Assembly (NCBI RefSeq): GCF_000381825.1
Contig: NZ_KB907131.1
Location: 21,891 to 85,890 of the forward strand
Length of the DNA stretch: 64,000 nucleotides
Origin: Thioalkalivibrio sp. ALJT
Lineage (GTDB): Bacteria; Pseudomonadota; Gammaproteobacteria; Ectothiorhodospirales; Ectothiorhodospiraceae
Direction of reading: 5' to 3'
Part shown: piece after piece, positions 1-8,709 of the stretch
Layout: every line of letters begins with the position of its first letter
Numbering within the stretch: the first letter of the stretch is position 1
Made by a program: the position numbers and the translations under genes
The notes under the pieces: generated by a model
Told to the model about the DNA's origin: nothing
Databases searched by the model: none
What the model saw: only the letters and a program-made list of their open reading frames with translations

Positions 1-282
1 GACCACGGCATCCACCTCGTCGTCGAACCAGTTGGTTCCGAGATTGACATTGCAGTTGTTTACCTGCGCGACGAGTTCGGGATGCGAGCCGACCATGCGG
101 TTATCGCGGGTGTACAGCCCGGAGCCGTCGCCCCCGACCATGTCGGCATGGCAACTGATGCAGTTGTCGGCGTGCAGTTGCTGTCCTGCGCGAATATCGT
201 CGGCCAGCGCGGCCTGGGCGCCGGTCAGGCTCAGGACCAGCGCGGCGGTGCTGGCGGTAATGGGTGCTTGGGTGCGTCGCAT
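1..282 (-). CDS. c-type cytochrome, 3' end outside window (partial)
   Basis: This is the N-terminal 94 residues of a periplasmic c-type cytochrome; the frame is still open at base 1. A signal peptide is seen (MRRTQ, hydrophobic core, likely cleavage near ALA-DD at residue 27), followed by one haem-binding motif CISCH at residues 41-45. The start is fixed by a strong AGGAGG ribosome site just upstream (about 286-293). The short spacing from signal peptide to CXXCH is typical of small class I cytochromes of the c553/c4 type, which shuttle electrons to terminal oxidases; the exact class cannot be decided without the C-terminal Met ligand. It is divergent from orn. Confidence 0.8.
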   Translation of the reverse strand, partial: MRRTQAPITASTAALVLSLTGAQAALADDIRAGQQLHADNCISCHADMVGGDGSGLYTRDNRMVGSHPELVAQVNNCNVNLGTNWFDDEVDAVV

Positions 283-407
283 CGTTCCCTCCTTTTGGCG
301 GGGGTTGAGATCCGGGACACAGGTCCCGGAGTCATGATGATAGACTCCCGCCGCAGATGAAAGGTCCGGGCCAGTGCGCGAGGACCGGTGCCGAAGGAGT
401 AGATTGC

Positions 408-971
408 ATGGCCGTGAACGCCGAAAACCTGATCTGGATCGACCTCGAGATGACCGGTCTGGAACCACAGACCGATCGCATTCTGGAGGTGGCGACCATC
501 GTTACCGACAAGCACCTGAATATCCTCGCGGAAGGCCCGGTAGTGGCGGTTTACCAGCCAGCCGAGGTGCTGGAGGGCATGGACGCCTGGAATCAGCGCA
601 CCCACGGGAACTCGGGGCTGATCGAGCGCGTGCGCAACAGTGCGGTGGAAATCCGTGATGCGGAACGGGCTACGCTGGAATTCCTGGCGCAGTACGTGCC
701 CAAAGGGGCATCGCCGATGTGCGGCAATTCGATTTGCCAGGATCGGCGTTTCATGGCACGTCTGATGCCCGAGCTGGAGCAATACTTTCACTACCGCAAC
801 CTGGATGTCTCCACATTGAAGGAGCTGGCACGGCGCTGGGCCCCGGATGTGATTGCGCAGCTGCGCAAGAATGCCTCGCATCAGGCGCTGCAGGATATTC
901 GTGATTCCATTGATGAGCTGCGCCTGTATCGCGAGCGCTTTATCCAGCTGCCGCCAGCCTCCCAGAACTGA
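408..971 (+). CDS. orn: Oligoribonuclease
   Basis: A 187-residue cytoplasmic 3'-5' exoribonuclease that degrades 2-5 nt RNAs and also pGpG, the linear product of c-di-GMP breakdown. The DEDDh motifs are visible: IDLEMTGL at residues 11-18 (Asp12, Glu14) near the N-terminus and the [11 protein letters not shown] block near the C-terminus. Length matches the family (about 180). An in-frame start exists 51 bp upstream, but ATG 408 is preceded by GAAGGAG and begins where family members begin. The pGpG role is relevant because two GGDEF genes lie in this window. Confidence 0.95.
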   Translation: MAVNAENLIWIDLEMTGLEPQTDRILEVATIVTDKHLNILAEGPVVAVYQPAEVLEGMDAWNQRTHGNSGLIERVRNSAVEIRDAERATLEFLAQYVPKGASPMCGNSICQDRRFMARLMPELEQYFHYRNLDVSTLKELARRWAPDVIAQLRKNASHQALQDIRDSIDELRLYRERFIQLPPASQN

Positions 972-993
972 GCCGGTTCTCGGGCACCCGCCA

Positions 994-1209
994 GTGCCCG
1001 CACTCGACTTTCGACCCTCCTTCGTTCGCCGTTGGGTGTCCCGCGTGGCATTGATTTGCGCCTGCCTGCTGGTGGTAGGACCTGCCACAGCAGCGCAGGC
1101 GGTGGACCGTGGGCATGCCAGGCCCCCGATGCCTAAGCACGCCAGGCCACAACAAGGCAGGCGGCGGACCGAGGGCACCACGAAGCCCGCGTGCCGGTCG
1201 AGCGGCTAG
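994..1209 (+). CDS. Candidate small secreted protein (71 aa), doubtful
   Basis: The orn-nadC gap contains an open frame from GTG 994 to TAG 1207-1209. Its product begins with a basic stretch, a hydrophobic core and an AQA-type cleavage site, then a short Arg/Pro-rich tail. No good ribosome site is seen, the last third coincides with words shared with the 44.4-kb repeat region, and the end runs into the nadC stop codon by a few bases. It may be chance coding in a GC-rich gap; no family was recognised. Confidence 0.2.
   Translation: MPALDFRPSFVRRWVSRVALICACLLVVGPATAAQAVDRGHARPPMPKHARPQQGRRRTEGTTKPACRSSG
1142..1187. repeat. Short intergenic repeat fragment shared with the 43.6-44.4 kb repeats
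   Basis: The 18-mer CCACAACAAGGCAGGCGG at about 1147-1164 recurs exactly at 44409-44426 and in reverse complement at 43632-43649. The adjoining block reading GGCAGG-n-GGCGGACCG-n-GGGCACC also recurs at about 44356-44379. This looks like a degraded member of the same dispersed element. Confidence 0.5.
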
Positions 1210-2114
1210 TCCAGGCGCAGGGAGTAGTCGACCGCGTGCAGATGTTTGGTCAGCGCACCCACGGAGATGTAATCCACGCCCGTGGCCGCCACCTGCACCA
1301 GGGTCTCCGGAGTGATGCCCCCGGATGCCTCGGAGACGGCCTGCCCGCGGATACGCCGCACCGCTTCGATCAGGTCCTCCCGCGCGAGTTCGTCGAGCAT
1401 GATCACGTCGGCGCCGGCCGCCAGGGCCTGGTCCACCTCGTCCAGGGTTTCGGTTTCCACCTCGATCCAGCGCCCGGCGCCCAGCTCGCGGGCGCGTGCG
1501 ACGGCCGCGGCGATGGAGCCGCAGGCGGCGATGTGGTTTTCCTTGATCAGGACTGCATCCCACAGCGCCAGGCGGTGGTTGTAGCCGCCGCCGCAACGCA
1601 CTGCGTATTTCTGCCCGTGGCGCAGCCCCGGGAGGGTCTTGCGGGTGTCCAGGATGCGGCTCTCGGTGCCCTCCAGACGAGCGACCCAGCGCGCGGTTTC
1701 GCTGGCGGTTCCGGACAGAGTCTGAAGCAGGTTCAGGGCCGCCCGTTCGGCGGCCAGGACGGCTCGGGCCGGCCCCTCGAGGGTCGCGATCACCCGGGGT
1801 TCGCCTTCCACGGTTACCCGGGCGCCCTCGGGTACCTGCCAGTCGATGCGGGTCTCCGGCGCTAGGCGGGTGAACACGCGTTCGAACCACGCCTGGCCGC
1901 AGACGATCGTGGGCTCTTTGAGCAGCAGCGTGGCGCGCGCGACGCGCTCGGCCGGGACCAGGGCGGCGGTGAGGTCGCCGTCCAGACCGTTGGGGCCCAG
2001 GTCCTCCGCGAGGGCGGTCTCGACCTCGCGCACGAGCATGGCGGCATCGGGCCGCGCCGGGCCCTGGGCGAACGGGTCGCTGAGGCTGTCTGCGACAGGG
2101 GCTTTATCCGTCAT
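1206..2114 (-). CDS. nadC: Nicotinate-nucleotide pyrophosphorylase (carboxylating)
   Basis: Quinolinate phosphoribosyltransferase (302 aa), which converts quinolinate and PRPP to nicotinate mononucleotide, CO2 and PPi in de novo NAD synthesis. Diagnostic blocks are present in order: DTRKTLPGLR, KYAVRCGGGYNHR (substrate-binding Arg/His), KENH, then VETETLDE and SVGALTKH of the phosphate-binding barrel end. Length is slightly above the usual 280-297 because of an N-terminal extension. Its start lies inside the end of the symporter gene (11-bp overlap), so the two are probably cotranscribed although functionally unrelated. Confidence 0.96.
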   Translation of the reverse strand: MTDKAPVADSLSDPFAQGPARPDAAMLVREVETALAEDLGPNGLDGDLTAALVPAERVARATLLLKEPTIVCGQAWFERVFTRLAPETRIDWQVPEGARVTVEGEPRVIATLEGPARAVLAAERAALNLLQTLSGTASETARWVARLEGTESRILDTRKTLPGLRHGQKYAVRCGGGYNHRLALWDAVLIKENHIAACGSIAAAVARARELGAGRWIEVETETLDEVDQALAAGADVIMLDELAREDLIEAVRRIRGQAVSEASGGITPETLVQVAATGVDYISVGALTKHLHAVDYSLRLD

Positions 2115-3495
2115 GACGATCCGGTATCGGGCGCCGCTGCACGTAGTCGTCGCGCAGCTTCTTCACCAGGCCGGCGAGCAGGATCAGCGCGATCAGGTTG
2201 GGCGCGGCCATCAGGATGTTGGCGATGTCGGAGAAGTTCCAGACCACGCCCAGCGGGATGGTGGCGCCGATCACGATCAGGATCACGAACACGATGCGGT
2301 AGGGCATGACGGCACCCTCGCCGAACAGGAAGTAGGCCGAACGGTCGCCGTAGTAGGACCAGGCAATCATGGTGGAGAAGGCGAACAGCATCAGGCTGAT
2401 GCCCACCAGCATGGCGCCGAACGGACCCAGCGTGGAGCTGAATGCGGTGGCGGTCAGCGAAGCGCCGACCACGTCGTCGGCACGGTCGATGTAGGCGCCG
2501 GTCACGACAATGGCCAGCCCGGTGAGGGTGCAGACCACGATGGTGTCGATGAACGGCTCCAGCATGGCCACCGAGCCTTCGCGCGGCGGATCGCCGTTCT
2601 TGGCCGCGGCGTGGGCCATGGCGGAGGAACCCAGGCCCGCCTCGTTGGAGAACATGCCGCGCGCGACGCCGTACTGGATGGCGAGCCCAATGGCGCCGCC
2701 GCCGGCGGCCCACGGGTTCAGGGCCAGGTTCAGGATGGTGGCGACCGCGGCCGGGACGGCCTCGATATTGGCGACGATCACCACAAACGCACCGAGCATG
2801 TACACCACGGCCATGAACGGAACGATGGCCGAGGCGATCATCGCGATGCGTTTGACCCCGCCGATAATCACCAGCGCGACGAGTACGGCCATGGTCAGGC
2901 CGATGATCAGCGCCATCCAGCCCATGATGTCGTCATCGGCGCGCAGGTCCGGCACGATGAAGGTCAGGCCGTCGACCACCGAGTTGGCCTGCACCATGTT
3001 GCCGATGCCGAACGAGGCGATCAGCGTGAAGGCGGCGAACAGGATCGCCATCTTCTTCATGTTCAGCCCGTGCAGCAGCGTGAACATCGGGCCGCCGGCG
3101 ATGCTGCCGTCCGGGGCGATCTCGCGGTAGCGCACGGCCAGGGTGGTCTCGGCAAACTTGGTGGCCATGCCGAAAAAGGCGGTTACCCACATCCAGAACA
3201 GGGCGCCGGGGCCGCCGAGCGCGATGGCCGTGGCCACGCCGGCGATGTTCCCGGTGCCGATCGTGCCCGAAAGGGCGGTCGACAGCGCCTGGAACGGCGA
3301 GATCTGGCCGTTGCCGCCACTGCGGCCGTCGGTGCCGCGCAGCGCGCGCCAGCCCTCGCGGAATGCGACGACCTGCACCAGGCCGAGACGAATGGTGAGG
3401 TAGAGCCCCGTGCCCAGTAGCAGGATCAGCGTGATGGGGTTGCCCCAGAGCAGGCCGGCGGTGTCGCCGAGGAACTGGTCGATGGTGTCGAGCAT
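2104..3495 (-). CDS. Alanine or glycine:cation (Na+) symporter, AGCS family
   Basis: A 463-residue inner-membrane secondary transporter with about 10-11 hydrophobic segments. AGCS hallmarks are visible: SGTIGTGNIAGVATAI, the FGMATKFAETTLA block, GGVKRIA, and the long signature around ARGMFSNEAGLGS followed by AHAAAKN. The family imports alanine and/or glycine with Na+. Position supports a glycine link, because the divergently oriented glycine-riboswitch operon begins about 1.5 kb away, but the substrate is not provable from sequence. A 170-bp gap separates it from the ZIP gene. Confidence 0.92.
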   Translation of the reverse strand: MLDTIDQFLGDTAGLLWGNPITLILLLGTGLYLTIRLGLVQVVAFREGWRALRGTDGRSGGNGQISPFQALSTALSGTIGTGNIAGVATAIALGGPGALFWMWVTAFFGMATKFAETTLAVRYREIAPDGSIAGGPMFTLLHGLNMKKMAILFAAFTLIASFGIGNMVQANSVVDGLTFIVPDLRADDDIMGWMALIIGLTMAVLVALVIIGGVKRIAMIASAIVPFMAVVYMLGAFVVIVANIEAVPAAVATILNLALNPWAAGGGAIGLAIQYGVARGMFSNEAGLGSSAMAHAAAKNGDPPREGSVAMLEPFIDTIVVCTLTGLAIVVTGAYIDRADDVVGASLTATAFSSTLGPFGAMLVGISLMLFAFSTMIAWSYYGDRSAYFLFGEGAVMPYRIVFVILIVIGATIPLGVVWNFSDIANILMAAPNLIALILLAGLVKKLRDDYVQRRPIPDRHDG

Positions 3496-3665
3496 CGCAG
3501 GGTCCTTGTCGTCCGGGTTAGGTTGCAGCGGCGCTGGTGGAAAACTCTACCGCGCGCAGCCGGCGTTTACGATAGGTTCGGGCGAACGCGGCGATAGTGC
3601 ACGTCTGTGGATTGTGGGGGGCTCACGTGGCTCAATAAGCATGGATTGACCATCAAGGACGACAC

Positions 3666-4586
3666 ATGAGCCAGCCTTCACCCTCCGTGAACGAGCACGA
3701 TCACGGCAAGCCGGTACCCCGGATCTTTCTGATTGGCTCATTGGTTGTCCTGGCCGTGTTTATCTGGCTGGTCAGTCTGTTGTGGCCTTTGCTCGAGGGG
3801 CGTCTGACAGGGCTGAGCACCTTGCAGATCGGTGTGCTGGCCAGCCTGGTGGCGGGTCTGATGACCGCCGTCGGTGCGCTCCCGATCTTCTTCCTGCGCC
3901 GGATCAGCCAGTCGGTGGAGGACGCGATGATGGGCTTCGGGGCCGGGGTTATGCTGTCCGCCACTGCCTTCGAACTGGTACTGCCTTCGGTGGAGCAGGC
4001 CGAGGCGCAGTACGGTGGTGTTGGCATGGCGATCCTGGTGCTGTCGGTGGGCATGGCGCTCGGGGGCGGCGCACTGCTCGCCTTGCACAAATGCGTGCCG
4101 CACGAGCATTTCCATATCGGCCCGCAGAGCGGGGCCGACCCGGCGAAGATCCGGCGGGTGTGGCTGTTCATCTTTGCGATCGCCCTGCACAACCTCCCGG
4201 AGGGGCTGGCGGTCGGGGTGGGCTTCGGCGGCGAGGAGGTCTCCGATGGCGTGACGCTGGCGATCGCGATCGGTCTGCAGAACATGCCCGAGGGGCTGGT
4301 GGTGGCGATCGCGCTGCTGTCGCTGGGCTACAGCAAGTGGGCTGCCTTCGGCGTGACGCTGCTGACCGGGCTGGTACAGCCGATCGGCGGGTTGATCGGG
4401 GCGGGCGCGATCACGCTGATGGAGTTTCTGCTGCCCTGGGGACTGGCGTTCGCGGCGGGGGCGATGTTGTTCGTGATCAGCCACGAGATTATCCCGGAGT
4501 CGCACCGAAAGGGGCACGAGGCTCAGGCGACCGTGGGTGTGCTGGTCGGGTTCGTGGCGCTGATTGCGATCGATCTGGCGTTGTAG
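3666..4586 (+). CDS. ZIP family metal (zinc) transporter
   Basis: A 306-residue inner-membrane transporter of the ZIP/GufA-ZupT type with about eight membrane segments. Metal-site motifs are clear: HNLPEGLAVG in one helix, QNMPEGL in the next, and SHEIIPESHRKGHE near the C-terminus. A His-containing N-terminal tail (EHDHG) and a loop with HEHFH may also handle metal. ZIP proteins import Zn2+ or other divalent ions into the cytoplasm. A high-affinity Znu system lies about 10 kb downstream. No Zur-like box was recognised in front of this gene. Confidence 0.92.
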   Translation: MSQPSPSVNEHDHGKPVPRIFLIGSLVVLAVFIWLVSLLWPLLEGRLTGLSTLQIGVLASLVAGLMTAVGALPIFFLRRISQSVEDAMMGFGAGVMLSATAFELVLPSVEQAEAQYGGVGMAILVLSVGMALGGGALLALHKCVPHEHFHIGPQSGADPAKIRRVWLFIFAIALHNLPEGLAVGVGFGGEEVSDGVTLAIAIGLQNMPEGLVVAIALLSLGYSKWAAFGVTLLTGLVQPIGGLIGAGAITLMEFLLPWGLAFAAGAMLFVISHEIIPESHRKGHEAQATVGVLVGFVALIAIDLAL

Positions 4587-4637
4587 AGCGGCAGGCTGGC
4601 AAACCGGTGGCGGAAAGGCGGCGCCGTTGGTCCGGGC

Positions 4638-4667
4638 TTTCGCTCGGGAGATATTTTGGTCTACAAT
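4638..4667 (+). promoter_or_regulatory. Possible sigma70 promoter for the gcv operon
   Basis: TACAAT at 4662-4667 is close to the -10 consensus and lies about 35 bp before the riboswitch. The -35 partner at the proper distance (around 4638-4644, CTTTCG) is poor, so this is a tentative call. Confidence 0.35.
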
Positions 4668-4701
4668 TAGTTTCGTCTGCGGGAGGCTGACAGCGCCCGC
4701 A

Positions 4702-4905
4702 CACCGTTCTGGAAGAGTTCTGCAATCGCGAGTGCGATGAGCAGACGCCGAAGGCGCAACACCCGCCCGGAATCGCTCAGGCTACCGGACCGGAACGGTG
4801 CAGAAGACACACTCTGGAGAGCGGCCGGCGACGGCCCACCGAAGGGGGCGGCCCTGCAGCGGATAATCGCTGGCACGGCGCAAACTCTCAGGTTTCAGGA
4901 CAGAG
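4702..4905 (+). promoter_or_regulatory. Tandem glycine riboswitch
   Basis: Two glycine aptamers lie in series. Aptamer 1 (about 4702-4800) is closed by CACCGTTC pairing with GAACGGTG and carries the GCCGAAGGCGCAA block and CGCTCAGG. Aptamer 2 (about 4808-4905) carries CACCGAAGGGGGCGG, GCGCAAACTCTCAGG and is closed by CTCTG (4812-4816) with CAGAG (4901-4905). The right arm of that P1 shares bases 4904-4905 with the foot of the following terminator, so glycine binding could destabilise the terminator (ON switch). The element precedes gcvT, the classical location. Confidence 0.93.
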
Positions 4906-4945
4906 GGGCGGCCAGCAGATGATCCCTGCTGGCCGCCCCTTTTTT
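4904..4945 (+). terminator. Riboswitch expression-platform terminator
   Basis: A perfect 15-bp stem (4904-4918 with 4926-4940) with a 7-base loop is followed by a run of T to 4945. It lies immediately after aptamer 2 and about 85 bp before gcvT, as expected for glycine-controlled transcription attenuation. Confidence 0.93.
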
Positions 4946-5029
4946 ATGCCCGGCGCCGGGGCCGGGACTCGCGGTTCCACTGGCACGGCCGGGGGGCCGA
5001 CCACGATACGGACGCAAGGCGGGACCACC

Positions 5030-6133
5030 ATGACGACGTTGAAGACAACTCCTCTCCATGCCGCGCATCAGCGCGCGGGGGCCAAGCTGGTCGACTTTGC
5101 TGGCTGGGAAATGCCCTTGCATTACGGCTCCCAGATGGAGGAGCACAAGATGGTGCGCGCTGGGGCCGGTATGTTCGATGTTTCGCACATGCAGGTTGTC
5201 GATATCCACGGTCCCCGGGCGCAGGCCTTTCTGCGTTACCTGTTGGCCAACGATGTCGCCAAGCTGAAGACCGAGGGGCGTGCCCTGTACAGCTGCATGC
5301 TGAATGCGGACGGCGGCGTGATCGACGACCTGATCATCTACTGGACCGGCGGCACGAATTACCGCGCCGTGGTCAACGCCGCGACTGCCGAGGGCGATAT
5401 TGCCCACATGCAGCAGGTCGCGAAGGACTTCGACGTGCACGTCGAGCCGCGCCCGGAGTTCGCGCTGATCGCGATCCAGGGACCGCAGGCGGTGGAGAAG
5501 ACCCTGCCGCTGCTGCCGGAGGACCTGCGTGGCGCCGGGGATCTCAAGCCGTTCTCTGCGGTCTGGAATGACACCTGGTTCGTCGCCCGCACCGGCTACA
5601 CCGGCGAGGACGGCTTCGAGGTGATGCTGCCGGCGGAGCAGGCCGAAGGCTTCTGGGAACAGCTGAAGACCGCCGGCGTGAACCCCATTGGCCTGGGTGC
5701 GCGGGACACCCTGCGGCTGGAGGCCGGCATGAACCTCTACGGCACGGACATGGACGACCGGACCAATCCGCTGACCGCGAATCTCGGCTGGACCATCGCC
5801 CTGAAGGATGCCGAGCGTGACTTCATCGGCCGCAGGGCCATTGAGCAGTGGAAGGCCGAGGGTGTGCCGGAGCGCATGGTCGGGCTGGTACTGGAGGGTC
5901 GTGGCGTGCTGCGTGGCGGCACCCGGATCGAGACCCCGGTCGGTGATGGCGTGGTCACCTCTGGCAGTTTCTCGCCGAGCCTGGGCGTATCCATTGCGTT
6001 CGCGCGCATCCCGGCTGCGGTGGACGCCGCGGAACTGCAGGCCGATATTCGCGGTCGCAAGCTGCCGGTGCGAGTGGTCAAGCCCGTGTTCGTGCGTAAC
6101 GGCGAGCCGCAGGTCGAACTGCCGAAAAACTGA
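5030..6133 (+). CDS. gcvT: Glycine cleavage system T protein (aminomethyltransferase)
   Basis: A 367-residue tetrahydrofolate-dependent aminomethyltransferase. It transfers the methylene group from the aminomethyl-lipoyl H protein to THF, giving 5,10-methylene-THF and NH3. Motifs: PLH near the N-terminus, DVSHM near residue 50, GYTGEDGFE near 189-197, and [14 protein letters not shown] near 222. ATG 5030 is chosen over in-frame upstream codons because those lie inside the terminator loop region and the family starts at TTPLH. First gene of the riboswitch-controlled gcv cluster, 75 bp before gcvH. Confidence 0.97.
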   Translation: MTTLKTTPLHAAHQRAGAKLVDFAGWEMPLHYGSQMEEHKMVRAGAGMFDVSHMQVVDIHGPRAQAFLRYLLANDVAKLKTEGRALYSCMLNADGGVIDDLIIYWTGGTNYRAVVNAATAEGDIAHMQQVAKDFDVHVEPRPEFALIAIQGPQAVEKTLPLLPEDLRGAGDLKPFSAVWNDTWFVARTGYTGEDGFEVMLPAEQAEGFWEQLKTAGVNPIGLGARDTLRLEAGMNLYGTDMDDRTNPLTANLGWTIALKDAERDFIGRRAIEQWKAEGVPERMVGLVLEGRGVLRGGTRIETPVGDGVVTSGSFSPSLGVSIAFARIPAAVDAAELQADIRGRKLPVRVVKPVFVRNGEPQVELPKN

Positions 6134-6207
6134 ATCGAGGACTGCCTCATGCTGCCTGTGGCGGACTACACTGCGCAGGCGGGATCCAAACGAAAAAGGA
6201 AGACGTC

Positions 6208-6600
6208 ATGAGCGAAGCACCGAAGGACCTGAAGTACACCAAGAGCCACGAGTGGGTGCGCAGCGAGGCCGATGGCAGCGTGACCGTGGGTATTACCGAT
6301 CACGCGCAGGAACTGCTGGGCGATCTGGTGTTCGTCGAGGCCCCGGAAACGGGCAGCAGCCTCGAGGCCGGTTCGGCCTGTGCGACCGTGGAATCGGTCA
6401 AGGCTGCCTCGGATATCTATGCGCCGATTTCCGGCGAGGTGACCGAGATCAACGAAGAGCTGGCCGACAGCCCGGAGAAGGTCAACGAGTCGCCCTTTGA
6501 GGACGGCTGGCTGTTCAAGGTGAAGCCCTCCGATGCCGGCGAGCTGGACGCCCTGATGGACGCGGATGCCTATGCCGCGCACGTCGAGGCCGAATCCTGA
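6208..6600 (+). CDS. gcvH: Glycine cleavage system H protein
   Basis: A 130-residue lipoyl carrier protein that shuttles the aminomethyl intermediate from the P to the T protein. The lipoyl-lysine motif VESVKAAS places the modified residue at Lys65. The sequence opens with KYTKSHEWV, typical of the family, and the length is normal. It stands second in the cluster, ahead of the P-protein genes. Confidence 0.97.
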   Translation: MSEAPKDLKYTKSHEWVRSEADGSVTVGITDHAQELLGDLVFVEAPETGSSLEAGSACATVESVKAASDIYAPISGEVTEINEELADSPEKVNESPFEDGWLFKVKPSDAGELDALMDADAYAAHVEAES

Positions 6601-6684
6601 GCGTAGCTGTGCATCATCGGTCCCGGCCGCGTCCGGCTGGGACCCAACCGAAGTTCGCCGCAATCGGCGAAAGCGAGACCTGAC

Positions 6685-8037
6685 ATGCCGTTTATCCCGC
6701 ATACCGAAGAAGACATCCGCGCCATGCTCGACCGCATCGGTGCCGAATCCGTCGAGGACCTGTTCGACGAGATCCCCGCCGATCTGCGTTCGCCGCCGCT
6801 CACGGGGATCCCGGAGGGCGAGAACGAGATGGGGATCACCCGCCTGATGCAGGAGCGGGCGGCGAAGGACGGCATGGCATCGAATTTCATCGGGGCCGGT
6901 GCCTACGAGCATCATATCCCGGCCGCCGTGTGGCAGATCGCCACCCGTGGCGAGTTCTACAGCGCCTACACGCCGTACCAGGCGGAGGCGAGCCAGGGCA
7001 CGCTGCAGCTGATCTACGAATACCAGACCATGATCAGCCGCCTGACCGGGATGGAGGTCTCCAACGCCTCCCTCTATGACGGCGCCTCTGCCCTGGCCGA
7101 GGCCGTGCTGATGGCGGTTCGGGTGAACCGCCGCTCCAAGTCCAAGCGCGTGTTGCTGCCGGGCGCGCTGCATCCGGACTATCGCAAGGTGGTCAGGACG
7201 CTGATCGGCAACCAGGGCATCGAGCTGGTGGAGCTGCCGTTCGACGAGACCACCGGCCAGACCCCGGTGGATGCCCTGGCGCCGTATGCCGACGAGGACG
7301 TCACCGCTATGGTGATCAGCCAGCCGAATTTCTTCGGCATCCTCGAAGACGTCGACGCCCTGACCGGCTGGGCCGAGGAACGCGGCATCCCGGTGATCGC
7401 CGTGGTGAACCCGGTCTCGCTGGCGCTGCTGAAGCCTCCGGGCGAGTGGGGCACCAACGGCGTGGATATCGTCGTCGGTGAAGGGCAGCCGCTGGGCGCG
7501 CCACTGTCCTCCGGCGGGCCGTACTTCGGCTTCATGACCACGTTGAAGAAGCACATCCGGCAGATGCCGGGGCGCATCGTCGGTCGTGCCGAGGACGCCG
7601 ATGGCAAGCCCGGCTTTGTACTGACCCTGCAGGCGCGCGAGCAGCATATCCGCCGCTCCAAGGCGACCTCGAACATCTGCACCAACCAGGGCCTGGTGGT
7701 CACCGCCGCGACGATTCACATGTCGTTGCTGGGTGACGAGGGCCTGACCCGCGTGGCCGAGGCCTGCTATGCCAACACTCATGCACTGGTGGAAAAGCTG
7801 GCGGCCAAGGGCATCAAGCCGCGGTTTACCGGCGAATACTTCCACGAGGTCGCGCTGGACTTCGGCGGAGATGCCGCCAACCGCGTGCAGACGATGGCCG
7901 ACGCCGGTGTGCTCGCAGGCTTCGAACTGGGCCGCGACTATGCGCAGCTGGATGGCTGCGTACTGGCCTGCGCCACCGAGACCAAGACCGAATCCGACCT
8001 CGAGCAGTACGTGACCACGTGGGAGCAGGCCGCCTGA
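6685..8037 (+). CDS. gcvPA: Glycine dehydrogenase (decarboxylating) subunit 1
   Basis: N-terminal half of the two-subunit P protein (450 aa). With GcvPB it forms the PLP enzyme that decarboxylates glycine. The start [15 protein letters not shown] is typical, followed by the MQERAAKDG and [13 protein letters not shown] blocks and [14 protein letters not shown]. This subunit lacks the PLP lysine, as expected. Split P protein is common in sulfur-oxidising gammaproteobacteria, whereas enterics have a single chain. Unusually, the other half does not follow directly: tpx is inserted between the two. Confidence 0.97.
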   Translation: MPFIPHTEEDIRAMLDRIGAESVEDLFDEIPADLRSPPLTGIPEGENEMGITRLMQERAAKDGMASNFIGAGAYEHHIPAAVWQIATRGEFYSAYTPYQAEASQGTLQLIYEYQTMISRLTGMEVSNASLYDGASALAEAVLMAVRVNRRSKSKRVLLPGALHPDYRKVVRTLIGNQGIELVELPFDETTGQTPVDALAPYADEDVTAMVISQPNFFGILEDVDALTGWAEERGIPVIAVVNPVSLALLKPPGEWGTNGVDIVVGEGQPLGAPLSSGGPYFGFMTTLKKHIRQMPGRIVGRAEDADGKPGFVLTLQAREQHIRRSKATSNICTNQGLVVTAATIHMSLLGDEGLTRVAEACYANTHALVEKLAAKGIKPRFTGEYFHEVALDFGGDAANRVQTMADAGVLAGFELGRDYAQLDGCVLACATETKTESDLEQYVTTWEQAA

Positions 8038-8099
8038 GGCGGTTCGATTCCCCGTGTCAACGACACCACGCGCCATACACACAACGCCGGGAGGCAACC

Positions 8100-8627
8100 A
8101 TGGCCGAAATCAAGCTGCAAGGTAACCCGATCAACACCAACGGCGACCTGCCGCATGTGGGCTCGCCGGCCCCGGACTTCAAGCTGACCAATAAGGATCT
8201 GCAGGATGTCTCGCTCGCCGACTTCGGCGACAAGCGCAAGCTGATCTCCATCGTGCCCAGCCTGGACACGCCGGTCTGTGCCGATTCCACCAAGAAGTTC
8301 AACGAGATGGTGGCCAGCCGTCCGGACCTCGAGATCCTGATCGTCTCCGCCGACCTACCGTTCGCGATGAGCCGCTTCTGCGCCGCCGAGAACCTCGAGC
8401 GCGTGACCGTGCTGTCGATGATGCGCGACCGCAATTTCGCCAAGGACTACGGCGTGCTGATCCAGGACGGCCCGCTGGCCGGGATCACCGCCCGCGGCGT
8501 GGTCGTGCTGGATACTGACAACCTGGTGATGCATGCCGAGTTGGTTTCCGAGATCGGCGACGAACCGGACTACGACGCCGCGTTCGCGGCCCTGGATGAC
8601 CGGGCTAACCTGAGCCCCACCCAGTAA
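8100..8627 (+). CDS. tpx: Thiol peroxidase (Tpx, atypical 2-Cys peroxiredoxin)
   Basis: A 175-residue thioredoxin-dependent peroxidase reducing H2O2 and alkyl hydroperoxides. The peroxidatic Cys60 lies in [11 protein letters not shown] and the resolving Cys94 in SRFCAAENL, matching the E. coli Tpx spacing. ATG 8100 is preceded by GGGAGGCAACC. It sits 62 bp after gcvPA and 82 bp before gcvPB on the same strand, so it is probably cotranscribed with the glycine cleavage genes. A periplasmic signal is not visible. Confidence 0.96.
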   Translation: MAEIKLQGNPINTNGDLPHVGSPAPDFKLTNKDLQDVSLADFGDKRKLISIVPSLDTPVCADSTKKFNEMVASRPDLEILIVSADLPFAMSRFCAAENLERVTVLSMMRDRNFAKDYGVLIQDGPLAGITARGVVVLDTDNLVMHAELVSEIGDEPDYDAAFAALDDRANLSPTQ

Positions 8628-8709
8628 CCGGCGCGGAGAACCACTGCGCCGCCGGCGGCCGGGCCAGAGCTCGGCCGTCGTCACCCGAATACGCAAGCGA
8701 GAAACCGCT

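Noticed and set aside
1846..3420. Long plus-strand open frame opposite nadC and the AGCS symporter
   Set aside because: Its product is a low-complexity His/Gly/Asp-rich shadow; the opposite strand carries clear family motifs.
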